From: Macrosoma leucophasiata
Taxonomy: Eukaryota > Arthropoda > Insecta > Lepidoptera > Hedylidae
Reading direction: 5' to 3'
Length of the DNA stretch: 64,000 nucleotides
Assembly: GCA_036365455.1 (NCBI GenBank)
Contig: JAWQUS010000010.1
Span: 15,632,501 to 15,696,500 of the forward strand
Under the pieces are notes generated by a model. It ran no database searches, was not told the DNA's origin, and was given only the letters and a program-made list of their open reading frames with translations. A program made the translations under genes and the position numbers. Shown here one piece after another: positions 53,351 through 64,000 of this stretch; within the stretch, counting starts at the first letter, position 1, and each line of letters starts with the position of its first letter.

Positions 53351-53764
53351 TTTTATTTAATACTTTTTAGTTTATTGCTGCATTGTCAATAAGATTAATG
53401 TTCACATCTATTAAATTTGTAAAATCTGACTCTTTTAACTTCGTGACAATAAGATAGGTACATAATTTAAACTGTTTAGATGTGTCGATACAAAATTAAT
53501 ACACGACTTTACGAAATCAAGGGAAAAAAAATTGATTTTTGGGGAAAGTAATCATGGACTGTTAACTCTATGCATTTATCCACGAAGGAGTAAATAAGCT
53601 GTGTTGTGTCGTCGATGAGTAAATATGTCATTGTCACTTGTTGTCATGCGCATTAGGACTATCTAGGACGTCAGTGGATTCAACGCATTGTTATGGCAAC
53701 ACGCTGTCTAATCTTATTCCTTTAGTTTGAGGTGAAAGTAAGTAAAATTGCTCATAAAATAAAA
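53351..53764. other. Unannotated DNA
   Basis: No gene or repeat recognised. Confidence 0.4.
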
Positions 53765-53945
53765 ACTAATGAGCCTACCTGAATTAAATTTTTATGGGAC
53801 CAATTCGAAACTATTTCGCATCAAACACAACGAGAATTACGTATATCGGTCCTGAAATCTCAGCGAAATTGGCGTACATACATAAAAAAAATATATATAT
53901 ACCGGCCGAATTGAGAACCTTCTCGTTTTTTTGAACTCGGTTAAA
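53765..53945 (+). mobile_element. TIR element E, other half
   Basis: AAACTAATGAGCCTACCTGA, TTATGGGACCAATTCGAAAC and ACCGGCCGAATTGAGAACCT to TTGAACTCGGTTAA. With 53222 it makes a rearranged copy of E. Confidence 0.65.
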
Positions 53946-53969
53946 AAATTAAAGACCTAATAAAGTTAC

Positions 53970-54262
53970 TGATGCTCGAGCTCCAGTGACGGAGCTCGCG
54001 GGCGTAGGCACCACCACAGTACCTACCACCGCATTACATACTTGCCGCTAAATGGTAGTGTTCATCACTATCTTGTTCCGGTCAGGTGGTAATGTACGGC
54101 CTTGTAATTTTCGGCACAGGGGCATAACACCTTAGGCCTCAGGAGTGGCAACGCTTATGCATTTTGACCTCTGGTCATTGTGTCGGTGTCCATAGGCTGC
54201 AGTCATCACTTAACGTCAATATGAACTGCATGCTTATTTGCCACTTTCAAAGCATAAAAAAA
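53970..54262 (-). mobile_element. Metulj-like repeat M, full copy
   Basis: GCTCCAGTGACGGAGCTCGC, a short duplication (ACCACCACAGTACCTACCACC), GTAGTGTTCATCACTATCTT, AGGAGTGGCAACGCTTATGC and TTTCAAAGCATAAAAAAA. Confidence 0.85.
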
Positions 54263-55869
54263 TACGACACAGCACACAATGACAAAAGGCTCGCGACAAA
54301 AAAAATTACATCCCCCACTTTACGTGTACGACAGATACCGGAGTCATATTTTTCATGATTATTTAGTTCTTTGTCAACTTAGCTAAGCCAAACTACAGCT
54401 TTCTAAAAATATGAGTGTCTGAGCTAAGCTGCAGACAGACGGACAGACAACGCGAAACTGGGGGTCCCTTATAAGCAACGGAACCATAAACATACAACCT
54501 GATCAAGGACAGAAAAAGTAGTAGGTATACATTAGTTTACACGTACAACGTCATTGTACCTTATAGGTAGATCAAGAATATGTAAGATTAAAATAAGACT
54601 GTTTTAATGGATTGAAAAAACCATAAACATTTTGAAAAGAATTGTGTCTTTTCAAAATGGTTAGAAAAAATCGAAATATTTTTGAATAAGTTGATCGCTG
54701 AATCTTCAACCTATTTTAATACAATTTCTCATATGACAGTCAGCACAAGTCCAACATAATTTAAACTTAACAAATTACGAGTATCTAGTGCTATAACTTT
54801 CCTTGTCCCAACATAAGATGGCGGCTAGGTCTCAGTAAGTGATTGTAGAAGAGCTTTGATCTATGTACTTTAATTTAATTAACGCTGGTAACGGCCACGA
54901 TGCGAACCGTCTTTACAAACCATTGCTTTTCACTTACCCATTGTTTGAATCTGTTAACTATTTAAGACAATCATTGCATTCCCGAGTAGCTTTAGGTACC
55001 TTAATTAATTTATGCAAAAGTAGCTTAGATACTCGTGAGACAATGACTAAAAGAAAAAAACATGTGCTTTTTATGTAATGAAAGAAGCAACAAAGCGTGC
55101 CGTTTAGGTGTTTGCTTTTTAAAGATTTAAGACTTTACGTGGTTTTTTCGCGTTTCTTTATTGGTTAGAAAAGAATATAAAATAAGCACAGAGTTACTTC
55201 TATTTTTTACCATTTGTACACCATATTTCTCACTTAATTATTATCAAAAGAGTATGAATTGCGCAGTGTTACGTAGTTTTCTTAGATTTTGAAGCTTTTT
55301 ATCTTATTTCTAATAAATTAATAATGTATTTCAATACGTACTACTTTTCTAGACGCTCGCTCGTCATACAAAGCCTTTGCCTGAGCCTTAAATAGTATTT
55401 TACGTCTATGCGCTTCATTTCCGTCACTGACAGTAATAATCGATCTTTTCATATAGCAAGCATAAATTTAGGTGTATCACAATAAAAATAACCGTGTAAA
55501 AACTGTACTTCATTAGAGTCCATAATTGAATTCTAAAGTTGCAAGTCAACGGCACTACTCGAAGTTCTAATCATAAATTCCACAGTTATAACTATCACAT
55601 TCAACAAAGTTTCCCGTCAACTACAGAAATTGGCTTCACTTCACCTTTCCTTATTTTTTCTGAAGAGCGTTTTATAACGCTCAATATTTTTTTACGTTAT
55701 TGGACGTCATAGTTTTTCTGTCGATGTTTTCAAGGATAATGCCCAATTTTGCCTCTTAAGAAAAACTACAGCTACATTCTGTGTTCTTGTTTCTACTTGG
55801 ATGATATTAGACGGGTCGACGTTATAAAGTTTTTATATTAAAATATAATATATTTTTATTACATACCTA
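54263..55869. other. Unannotated DNA
   Basis: 54418-54480 (GCAGACAGACGGACAGACAA, then GGTCCCTTATAAGCAACGGAAC) looks like a scrap of repeat F. A 12-bp hairpin CATTTTGAAAAG/CTTTTCAAAATG lies at about 54628-54659. No gene is seen. Confidence 0.4.
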
Positions 55870-56104
55870 CTAGCTGCCCCGACGAACTTCATATCGCCTT
55901 AGAGGTATAAAAAATAAATGTCCAAAAAATGAATATTAAAATAATTCAAATAATAAACTTTTCCATTTACATATATAAAAAATAGACTGCAACCGATTCT
56001 CATACCTACCAAATACACAAAATTTTATAATGATCGGTCCAGCTGTTTCGGAGGAGTACCAATTGTTACAAACACTGTGACACGTGAATTTTATATATTT
56101 GAGA
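55870..56104 (-). mobile_element. Short non-autonomous Helitron
   Basis: Minus strand: 5' A|TCTCAAATATATAAAATTCACG, GTGTCACAGTGTTTG, ACTCCTCCGAAACAGCTGGAC, 3' GAAGTTCGTCGGGGCAGCTAG|T. 235 bp, non-coding. Confidence 0.7.
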
Positions 56105-56184
56105 TTATGTAATAAAATGCATGTTATATTTCTAATTGAAAGTTTAAAAAAATCTTATAAAAATCTACAAAAAAAATGTGTCGG

Positions 56185-56400
56185 ATCTCGAGGGCGTGGC
56201 CACCACCACCACCGCTGATCGCACTATCGTGTTCCTGCTAGATGGTAATGTATGGCCTAGTTATAACTACCATAGATGCAAAAAAACTTAGAGCTCTGGG
56301 GTGGCAACGCATCCGCTTTTGCCCTCCGGTTTTTGTGTACATGTATAGACAGGCTGCAGCTATTTGCCACCATCAAGACAAATTCCATGAGCAACAACAC
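56185..56400 (-). mobile_element. Repeat M, old copy
   Basis: CTCGAGGGCGTGGCCACCAC, GATCGCACTATCGTGTTCCT, GATGGTAATGTATGGCC, GTGGCAACGCATCCGC, CAGGCTGCAGCTATTTGCCAC keep family order. Confidence 0.65.
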
Positions 56401-58757
56401 AAATTCATGAGTTAAAAAACCAGCTGTGATGGGATATCAGTAGGTACCTCTAACTTATACTAATACTACGATATACTAATGGTTATTGCCGGGGAAGACT
56501 TGAGCATCCCAATAAACCGCTCTACTGTATGGATGACTCTACAATCGAGTTCAGTATAATAACTCTGTGGTCAACAAGTCATTAGTGTGCTGGCCTTAGG
56601 ATAGCTTGAATAATTTAAAGGCTCAGCACACTTTACACCTTAAATATTAGCCCAAGCATACGTATTTGTGCTAAGTATACCTACATAAATAAACAACGTT
56701 TGTTACGTTCGCCATATCATTGTAGGTACAATATTAAAATAAGTTAAATAAGTAAGTTTGTATTATTGTATATTTCAATTGTAAAAGTTTTTTCGTGGAT
56801 GAACAATCGTAAGCATTATCGATAAATATTTTAATTAAAAAATGAGAACTTTAAAAATGCAGTTGTTGACCTCTCTACACTATCGGAGGAGACTACTAAG
56901 CGTCTAAGCGATTTGAAATAAACGTACATATAAATACCTATATGTATACAAGATACTAAAAATATATATTTAAACATAGTATTTAATATTAAACATAAAG
57001 CCATTCGCTACTCTAGTAACATCTAATGAATTGTTTCTAAGTTAATATTAAGTAAAATTCTATGCTTTTAACGATATTTTTTTGTTTAAGAACCATGCCG
57101 CGAAGATGCCTACATTGGAAACACAATACGTTAGAGCTGTTGCTAGATTTCAGTTACATATTTATGACTGTAACAAACTGTCAGCAAACAGTACTATGTT
57201 CTACTAATGACATATACATTCTTAAAATTTTGCTTTTCTCACATTTTTTTGGACGGTCCCCGGTCTCCGGTCCCGGAAAAACGATACCTGTCAAAAATTT
57301 GAATCGGAAATTAAAAAAATGTATATTTCAGGGTAATAAAAATAAGTAGGTAAGTATTATTAAACAGAGAGGACAGAGTAGTTTTGGTTAACTACTCTGC
57401 TATAATTATTTACTGCATTAGAGTTAAGAAGCTTATCATTAATTTTTACGGAATGCTACATTAAAAGCAATATTAAGTTTACCTTAAGGGGGTTATTAAA
57501 CACGTTTCCATACTAAAATAACAATGTTCAAAATAGGCAGCTATCCGAGTATCTTGTATTTCCATTGTTTATTACTGCCAAACAATTTAGCACAGTTTGC
57601 CTCCGACATCGTGTTAACTGTTAAAGCATGTATCGAAGTGTGAAATTCAAAAATCAACTTACATTTTCTAAGTCAGTGAATCACTCACATCCCTCAGTAG
57701 TCTCTCGCTCGAAACGTGTTTGCCTTTCGTCGTAGAGATTTCCCTTCAGATAAATTCATCGTGTTGATTCGACATTGTTTACAGTAGAATTGTTTTAGGT
57801 GCGTTTGAAGTTTTATTTGTGATTTTTCCTTGACGATACCTGCGATAAATTTCGCTTGAAAATATGCTAAAGGATATAAATAATTGTAAGTGTAAATAGT
57901 TAGCAACCTCAGTGTAACATAAAATAATTTAATTTATTATTTTCCAACAAATCATACGTCCGTACTATGACTCAATCCCTCCGACTTGAGTGATTGATTT
58001 GGGGGAGTTAAAACATTAATTAGAGGATTTCTAGGACAAGATTTTTCCCTTTAAATGAACATCGCTGCCTCTGTCCGCTCAGACAAATACAGACTTGAAA
58101 GCTTAAGTGATGTACATACACAGGCCAGTGGAATCAAATTTCTGAGAGATTGTTAGCCAATTATGATTTGATCAAACTATTCAACCAACACAATGCCGGG
58201 CTTAATCAACACGGACCAGAATCGAATTTGAAATATCAACAGCCTACGCTCTACAGCTTCAAGATTCAGTAGTACCGATTCCCAGGGGTGTGATTCACCT
58301 TGCTCATTCACAATAATTGTGCTTGAAGTATAAGTAGTATGAAATCACTTCATTAAAATTATTTTTATCCAAATTTAGTCGTGAAACTTGTAGATTAAGA
58401 TAATGATCGAGGAAGAGATCATTGGGTACGCCTATCCGGTTTAATGGTAAGCACGTTTTTCAAAGATGACGTTGCTGCATCAGTGCACATAACTATATAC
58501 CGTTGCGGTCCCCTGCAGGATCCCGTTTTGTGACGTATGTGTTTCTATGGGCGTTTTCATATCAGCATACTGTTGCGGTATAGCCGCTAACTACTACTAC
58601 TACTAATTAACTACTAACTACTAGCGCGGTTAAAGTATAAAAAAAATATCAAAACTCGAACTCTCATGAGAAAGAAGGGTCAAAATCTGATTACGAGATC
58701 ATACATTCTAACCGCATGAATATATTTTACCTAATACGGGTAAATAAATAATAACTA
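56401..58757. other. Unannotated AT-rich DNA
   Basis: A 95-codon frame from 57062 has no recognised domain. No repeat family is recognised in this 2.3 kb. A short CTACTA run occurs near 58600. Confidence 0.35.
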
Positions 58758-58920
58758 GTGATAGAGTTCCAGTGTCTGTGGTATTTATTACGAGGCCATA
58801 CATTATCAACTAACCGGAATACGATAGTGCTGAACTATCAGTTCAGCGCTATCAGTGTAGATTAGGTAATGCAGTGGTGCTACGCCCTCGAGCTCCGTCA
58901 CTAGAGCTCTACCACCAGTT
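58758..58920 (+). mobile_element. Repeat M, internally rearranged
   Basis: Starts with an inverted end scrap (GTGATAGAGTTCCAGTG), then TAACCGGAATACGATAGTGC, a local 13-bp inverted repeat (GATAGTGCTGAAC / GTTCAGCGCTATC), GGTAATGCAGTGGTGC and GAGCTCCGTCACTAGAGCTC with TACCACCAGT. Confidence 0.7.
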
Positions 58921-58992
58921 GCTATGTCTTATCCTTTATGTTTTCCAAAATACAGAAGATTCTAAAGAATTGTAAGTATGAGTTTTCACTTA

Positions 58993-59078
58993 GGGTGAGA
59001 TTCACAGACGACTTTACATTGAGCAAAGTACGCTTAGAACTTAACTTAAAATCGTAGTGCGGTCTGTGAATCTCACCA
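58993..59078. mobile_element. 86-bp fold-back MITE, TTA duplication
   Basis: GGTGAGATTCACAGAC (58994-59009) and its exact reverse complement (59062-59077) bound the element, with TTA on each side (58990-58992, 59079-59081). No coding. Confidence 0.7.
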
Positions 59079-59081
59079 TTA

Positions 59082-59576
59082 GTGTTAAGTAACTTAAGTG
59101 AACACTCAACACTCATCAACATACTTGGAGTATTCTGTTTGCTGTTTAGAATAAATAACTACTTACTAAGACTTCAATTGTCGAATTTTACGCAACATTA
59201 AATAAAATAATATTGTTGTGTGCTATGGCCTTGAATCGAAGAGAGAATGAGAATCGATACCTACTTTGAAATCCGAATCAAGCCGATACTCAAGACCGAT
59301 AACGGTAAAACGGTATAGCATAGCTTAAAGACAAAGGGACGCTGACACATGACCTTATCATTATTTCGGTCTCGGCTTCAGTAGTCCCTAGTGTCCCTAC
59401 TGAGAAATAAGTGTTAATTAATCACATTACCATTTCGATAAGTGCCTCGCTAGTCTAACGGTGGCAGACAAATACTTTCTTATGTTATGGTGGTGACAAA
59501 CGTAAGTGAATATAACCTCCATATAATATAGGTACCTAATAATACCTATAAGTTACACATGAAAGTATTGATGACT
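59082..59576. other. Unannotated DNA with tRNA-like head remnant
   Basis: 59442-59472 (TGCCTCGCTAGTCTAACGGTGGCAG) matches the A-box end of SINE-A with nothing after it. Otherwise nothing recognised. Confidence 0.4.
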
Positions 59577-59584
59577 ATAAGATG

Positions 59585-59860
59585 CAGTGACGGATTTACA
59601 CATAGGCAACATAGACAGTTGCCTATGGGCAGCCACCACAAGGGGGCCGCCACCACACCACAAAAAAATCAAATTAAATCGATAAAGGCTCAGTTGAAAC
59701 AAAAAATACTGACTTTTGTTACAAACAGATGAAAATGTTTTATTTTTGAAGGAAATAGCCTTCTCGACAATATTATCGATACGCTTATTAATGTTAAACT
59801 GAGACGAAAAATAATAAAGCTTAATATTGGCTCGTAAGGTCTAAAATAAATCCGGCACTG
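59585..59860. mobile_element. hAT-type MITE, 276 bp
   Basis: Left end CAGTGACGGATTTA and right end TAAATCCGGCACTG are 14-bp inverted repeats with one mismatch. Flanking 8-mers ATAAGATG (59577-59584) and ATAAAATG (59861-59868) differ by one base. Contains CATAGGCAAC/GTTGCCTATG, a local inverted pair near 59600-59630. No transposase. Confidence 0.8.
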
Positions 59861-59868
59861 ATAAAATG

Positions 59869-60849
59869 CAACAGCAGAGCTTATAAACACCTATAGCACA
59901 CTGCGGACACTCCGCCAAAATTCCATACAAACGCTTAATTTGGTCTCTATTACACAGACATCAATCAGTGACGTGTATTGACATGTGCACCTGTGTGCGT
60001 AGCACGTAGAGAATACCAAACGTCGCTCATAAGAGGGGAGGAGGTTGGGTGAGGCGGGGAAATCGGGTGGGACGTCGAAGTGTCCATTCTATACGTAGTA
60101 TTATTACATAATAGCTGTATCCCGCGGCTTCGCCCGCATATTATGTATATAACTATGTAGGTATTGTATAGGACAAGGTAAGAATATATAGTACCAATGT
60201 AATACCTACTTAGTATGAAGTTATTGTTTGCATTGCCATTCAACCTGGCAATGCTGCCAGACTCCTGGGAACTTTGCCGCAGTAGGTACGACGGCGATGT
60301 GGATTTTTGATGCATGTACATAACCGCTTTATTTATTTGCTTTAAGATGATTTTTATAAAAAAAATATTCTGTTATTTTTATACAATAGTTTCTTACTTA
60401 TAAACATAAGTTAAGTTTTTTTTTTTTTGTTATCAGCGTTTGGAAATTGATACCTATGAAGTTTTGATAATTTATGTTTTAAAGGAGCTGTTTTAGAAGC
60501 GCTTGTTAACTTGTCGTTTCATTTGAAAAAAGTTAAGTTACCTCCACCTATATCTTAAACTTATGAGTGCATGATCCTCGAAACAAAACGACTGTTTTAT
60601 GCAGAAACGCTTACCGCCCAAGGTTATAGCCTGGCGATAGTTCGCGTATGACCATAATGTTCTCCGTCGGGCTGTTATTTCCATTAAAACGCTTATCTTC
60701 AAGATTCATGACCAGACCCGACAAAAATGACGATCGTTAAAGAAATTGAACTTATTTTTATTGTTTATCATATTCTTCACGTTTATGATGTTACCTCGTA
60801 TAAGTATTTAGGTTAAAACTTAATATGTGTAGGTACATAATAAACATGT
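59869..60849. other. Unannotated DNA with Helitron-like end
   Basis: 60110-60146 (TAATAGCTGTATCCCGCGGC, TTCGCCCGCATATTA) resembles an inverted Helitron 3' end with CTAT instead of CTAG. A 118-codon minus frame at 59965-60321 has no known domain. Confidence 0.4.
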
Positions 60850-60859
60850 AAAATATCGT

Positions 60860-61170
60860 TAACTGCCTCGGTAGCCTAGTGGTAGCAGGCCACTACTACT
60901 ACGCTGAGGTCCTGGGTTCGATTTCCGGGTAGGGGGTTATCAGAGATAATGGTGTAAAGTCCTTTATCTCTGGTTATATTGGGACTTTTCCATTTTCTGT
61001 AAATTTCCCAGTATCTCGAAGTTTGGTAATGTGGCCGGAAATGTCAACTAGCTCACCTGTTACTTGGGCCAAAACGTAACCGGCGAATCGTTGGTGTTTG
61101 CATGTATGCTTGAATGCATGCATTTACCTCTGCTTACCCGTTCGGGGACTACAGGCGTGAAGTTACGTTT
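60860..61170 (+). mobile_element. SINE-A, full-length reference copy with 10-bp duplication
   Basis: Head TAACTGCCTCGGTAGCCTAG with A box TAGCCTAGTGG, then CTGGGTTCGATTTCCGGG (B box), body TAAAGTCCTTTATCTCTGG, tail AACCGGCGAATCGTTGGTG, GCATGTATGCTTGAATGCAT and ACTACAGGCGTGAAGTTACG, TTT. AAAATATCGT flanks both ends (60850-60859, 61171-61180). About 310 bp, tRNA-derived, non-autonomous. Confidence 0.92.
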
Positions 61171-61180
61171 AAAATATCGT

Positions 61181-62664
61181 GATAATCTAGTGAATATCTC
61201 GATCACCGGGAGTGGTTCGCCCCAATCTTGGAAGCAGGAAAAACATTCAAACATGGATTTTCATGTGAATTTAATATGATAGTGCCATCTCTTATCACCT
61301 TTATAGTACAGTATCTAATACTTCGGACTTACCTACGCGATAATTGGGACCAAGCGATAACAGTGTAAGTCGAATTCGGATTAGTCGGGGTTCACCTCTG
61401 CATATAAATACTAGGTTCAAAACAGTTCAAATTTCTCATTTTTTGGTCTTTTGGAGGACATAATTACAGGTCAATCAATCATCAAAATTAAATCAATAAT
61501 GCATACTCGAACTTAACTGACAGAATGGAATGGGGAAACCGATGCGCGCGGTAGGATGATAAAACGTAAGTTTTACGCGAAAACCGCGTATCTCGGTATT
61601 CGCGTAAAACGTAAATTCGCGTTATAAGTCGGGGTATTAGGCAAGTAGGTATGTACTGTACTTTGAATGAAAATTATCGAAATATTTTTTTTCTACAAGT
61701 GTCATATCTATACGACCATATAGCGACTGTTTCGTTTTCGTGTTGTTTAGAATTTAAGATTAGCTTTCTATAAACGCATCTCGCATTAGACACCTAACAA
61801 AGCTCGGTACCCCAGATATTAAATAATTGATGGAGACATGGAGATAGAAATTATTCTTAACGGTTAATACAAGCGAGTATCTAGATCACAATTTCAGTAA
61901 ATTGCAGCAGTAAGCGGTAAAAATAACAACCTTCTTGTATAAAAAATATTTTTTCAGGTCTTCGTTTACCATCAAGATAAATCTTAAAGATAGCGGTCCT
62001 CGGGAGCACATTATGTGAAAATATCGTCGGGTGTTGGTGAAAATGAGCTCGTGTGTTTCATTTGGGAACGTTATTTATTGCTGGGGAGATATCAATCGTC
62101 ATTCGCGGGAAGAATCACTCATTTTTACCAGGTATCATACTCCTTCAGAGGTTTTGTACCTACCATGATCCTTTGGTGGACTCCATAGTGTACCTGCCTA
62201 TCTAACATAACTTCTAGCGACGGCACGTGACGAGCCCACCACCCAGTAGTGGAGAATTCTACCGTTAGTGCAGTCAATGGGGCAGTAGTAAATATGTCAG
62301 TCGAAAAACATCCACCTCCTACTTTATACTTATTTACCTAACACCTAAATTACATTTCTAAGATTTAAAGTTTATTATTTTGTCCTCGTCTCACTTTTTT
62401 ACATTTTTACGATTGCTTTTCTCGAGTTTTTACAATGAAAGAAGGAAGACAATTATTTTCAGACAATAACATTCAAAAGTTTTGATATAGCTACGTAGGT
62501 ACTTGATATTTCTTGTGCCCTTGTGAATTAACCGTATTTTAATTCTTTATTCAGCTCTAAAAAAAGTTTATTTAATTAGGAGTCTTCTAGTTACCGGAGT
62601 GGACACATGCAAGCGGTTCGTCTCGAAACGGCACAACTTTACTTCATTGAGATTGGCGAGCGCA
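61181..62664. other. Unannotated DNA
   Basis: A 12-bp inverted repeat GTTTTACGCGAA / TTCGCGTAAAAC lies at 61570-61610. No gene or named repeat seen. Confidence 0.4.
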
Positions 62665-63095
62665 AAGGGCTCTCATCATAATAATTTCCGCCAAAATACG
62701 TCCACTGCTGGACAAAGACCTCCCCTAAAAATTGCCACAACGAACGGTCTTGGATCGGTCATGAAGCGATTGCCTTCGACCTTCACTAGGTCGTCGGTCC
62801 ATCTTGTGGGCATGTCGATCCACGCTTCGTCTATCGATACGCGATCGTCATTCGAGAACTCGTCTGCCCATCGGTTCTTTGAGCTTTGTGTTCTGCCCTC
62901 TCCCACTTGACTCCTCTCTACCTATGCCGGTAACTTTGGTTCTATACAGATCTTTTTATTTCTGATTCGATCTTATAGGGAAACTCCGAGCATAACTCTC
63001 TCCATTACTCTGCATAACCTTGAGCTTTCTTATAAAGCCCATAGTGAGCGACCACGTTGCAGTTCCATATGTCAACACATAAGGCTTAATTTTAA
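62665..63095 (-). pseudogene. RTE LINE C-terminal fragment
   Basis: Minus strand shows KPYVLTYGTATWSLTMGFIR, KLKVMQ, then frameshifts. In the next frame come RTQSSKNRWADEF, MPTRWTDDLVKVEGNRF, and GGLCPAVDVFWRKLL in place of the usual tail. It aligns to 8165-8600 of the RTE element but differs enough to be another copy or subfamily. The end GGCGGAAATTATTATGATGA matches the RTE 3' terminus. At least two frameshifts; only the last ~430 bp remain. Confidence 0.88.
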
Positions 63096-63644
63096 TGAGA
63101 AATGGTAGATACATAACGCATGCATAATGTGAAATTACGTAAACTATCGTTCTTTTATCACTTTTGTACCTACTCATTTCTTTGATTTTATTTGTCCTTT
63201 CAAGTAAATAAAGGGCAAAAATCATAGGCGTAAGTAAGGATAAGAGCAGTGAAGCTAGGCTACCTAATCGCTGGCTAATACCTAGTGTCCTTATAAAATG
63301 CATCTAGGTACCTACGTAAGCTAGCTCTTCGAAAATATCAAGAATTCTGCGTAGTGTCGATGACCCGCTTCATATTAATGCTAGCTTAATGTGGTTAGCA
63401 AAACCTTTGGGCACATGTGCAACGGCACGCTTGGCAACTTACGATGTACTTAGTGAGGCGCTAAAACCTCTCCTTCATATCGCTCTGAAGCAACTAACTC
63501 TTTTGGGTAGCGTGCATTATTTATGATACTTTCTTAATCTTAGTCGATGTACAGATCCACTGGGTATTAAAAGCTTTTAGATAGGTGAATACAATTTTTA
63601 TATAAATACAGTTCAAACATAAATAATGGAAATAAAATTTTGAC
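63096..63644. other. Unannotated DNA
   Basis: No feature recognised. Confidence 0.4.
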
Positions 63645-63930
63645 TGTTGGTAGAGTTCCAGTGACGGAGCTCGCGGGCGTAGGCACCAATGCATTACCTA
63701 ATATACTTGCCGCTAAATGGTAGTATTCATCACTATCGTGTTCCGGTCAGGTGGTAATGTACGGCCCTGTAATTTCCGGCACAGAGGCATAACACCTTAG
63801 GCCTCAGGAGTGGCAGCGCATCTGAATTTTGACCTCTTATCATTGTGTGGTTGTCTATAGGCTGCAGTCATCACTTAACATCAATGTGAACTGCATGATT
63901 GTTTGCCACCTTTATTACATAAAAAGAAAT
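63645..63930 (-). mobile_element. Metulj-like repeat M, full copy
   Basis: TGGTAGAGTTCCAGTGACGG, GGCGTAGGCACCAATGCATT, CCGGTCAGGTGGTAATGTAC, GGCCTCAGGAGTGGCAGCGC, CTATAGGCTGCAGTCATCAC, TTTATTACATAAAAAG. The outermost palindrome arm has one change (GAGTTCC). Confidence 0.88.
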
Positions 63931-64000
63931 GTAAGGAGGCCTTCATACAACTTTTTTTGTTATCCAGTACCAAAAAAGTTTCTAGTTCAAGCTCTTATAT

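Noticed and set aside
1..64000. Telomeric TTAGG arrays, rDNA, W-chromosome or viral integration signatures
   Set aside because: No TTAGG runs, no functional rRNA and no viral protein motifs were seen.

Overview
This is 64 kb of AT-rich animal nuclear DNA, almost certainly from a moth or butterfly (Lepidoptera). The basis is the repeats: an RTE LINE of the type annotated in Lepidoptera as endonuclease-reverse transcriptase, a CR1/Jockey-like LINE with an (AAATA)n tail, many copies of a Metulj/Lep-type short repeat, Helitron ends finishing in a GC hairpin plus CTAG, and several tRNA-headed SINE families. I find no intact host protein gene, no functional rRNA or canonical tRNA gene, and nothing bacterial. 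The long open frames are by-products of tandem repeats or lie in dead transposons.

Layout. 0-6 kb: sparse repeats (SINE-B, Helitron ends around a GGT-rich array, SINE-A, a LINE tail). 6.2-8.6 kb: a 617-bp TA-flanked MITE, then a dead RTE LINE. 11.3-13.4 kb: a SINE with a 5S rRNA-like head and three related copies of an unnamed repeat, one carrying a 144-bp MITE with a visible empty site in its sister copy. 15-17 kb: a CR1-like LINE with an ORF1-to-ORF2 internal deletion and several Helitron ends around an (AT)n tract. 19.3-20 kb: another LINE end. 23.1-25.5 kb: a nest in which a 2.07-kb Helitron splits a Metulj-like repeat and carries a GC-rich 15-bp minisatellite.

28.0-31.7 kb holds what I consider the most unusual structure. 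A 1.24-kb insertion is built of 307-bp head-to-tail units, each with a tRNA-like sequence (A box, B box, T5 terminator), and ends in an inverted unit. Near-identical 10-bp direct repeats flank it. A second 196-bp insertion of the same family at 31.4 kb is a perfect 44-bp fold-back flanked by an 11-bp direct repeat. Together these look like a mobile tRNA-like element with a multimeric and inverted architecture.

32.7-35.4 kb: a second copy of the 2-kb Helitron family whose 15-bp minisatellite has expanded to about 141 monomers, with a 435-bp higher-order duplication, abutting a tRNA-like SINE head. 35.4-64 kb: scattered Metulj-like copies, SINE-A copies with clear target duplications, two hAT-type MITEs with 8-bp target duplications, a TTA-flanked 146-bp MITE, short Helitrons, a second 5S-headed SINE containing a 29-bp perfect palindrome, and an RTE fragment at 62.7-63.1 kb. 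The long stretches between contain nothing I recognise.

The elements relate to one another: the RTE LINE is the likely source of the retrotransposition machinery for the 5S-headed SINE, whose tail resembles the RTE 3' end. Helitrons and MITEs have inserted into older short repeats, so their relative ages can be read from the nesting. All family names are from memory of such families; none was checked against a database.
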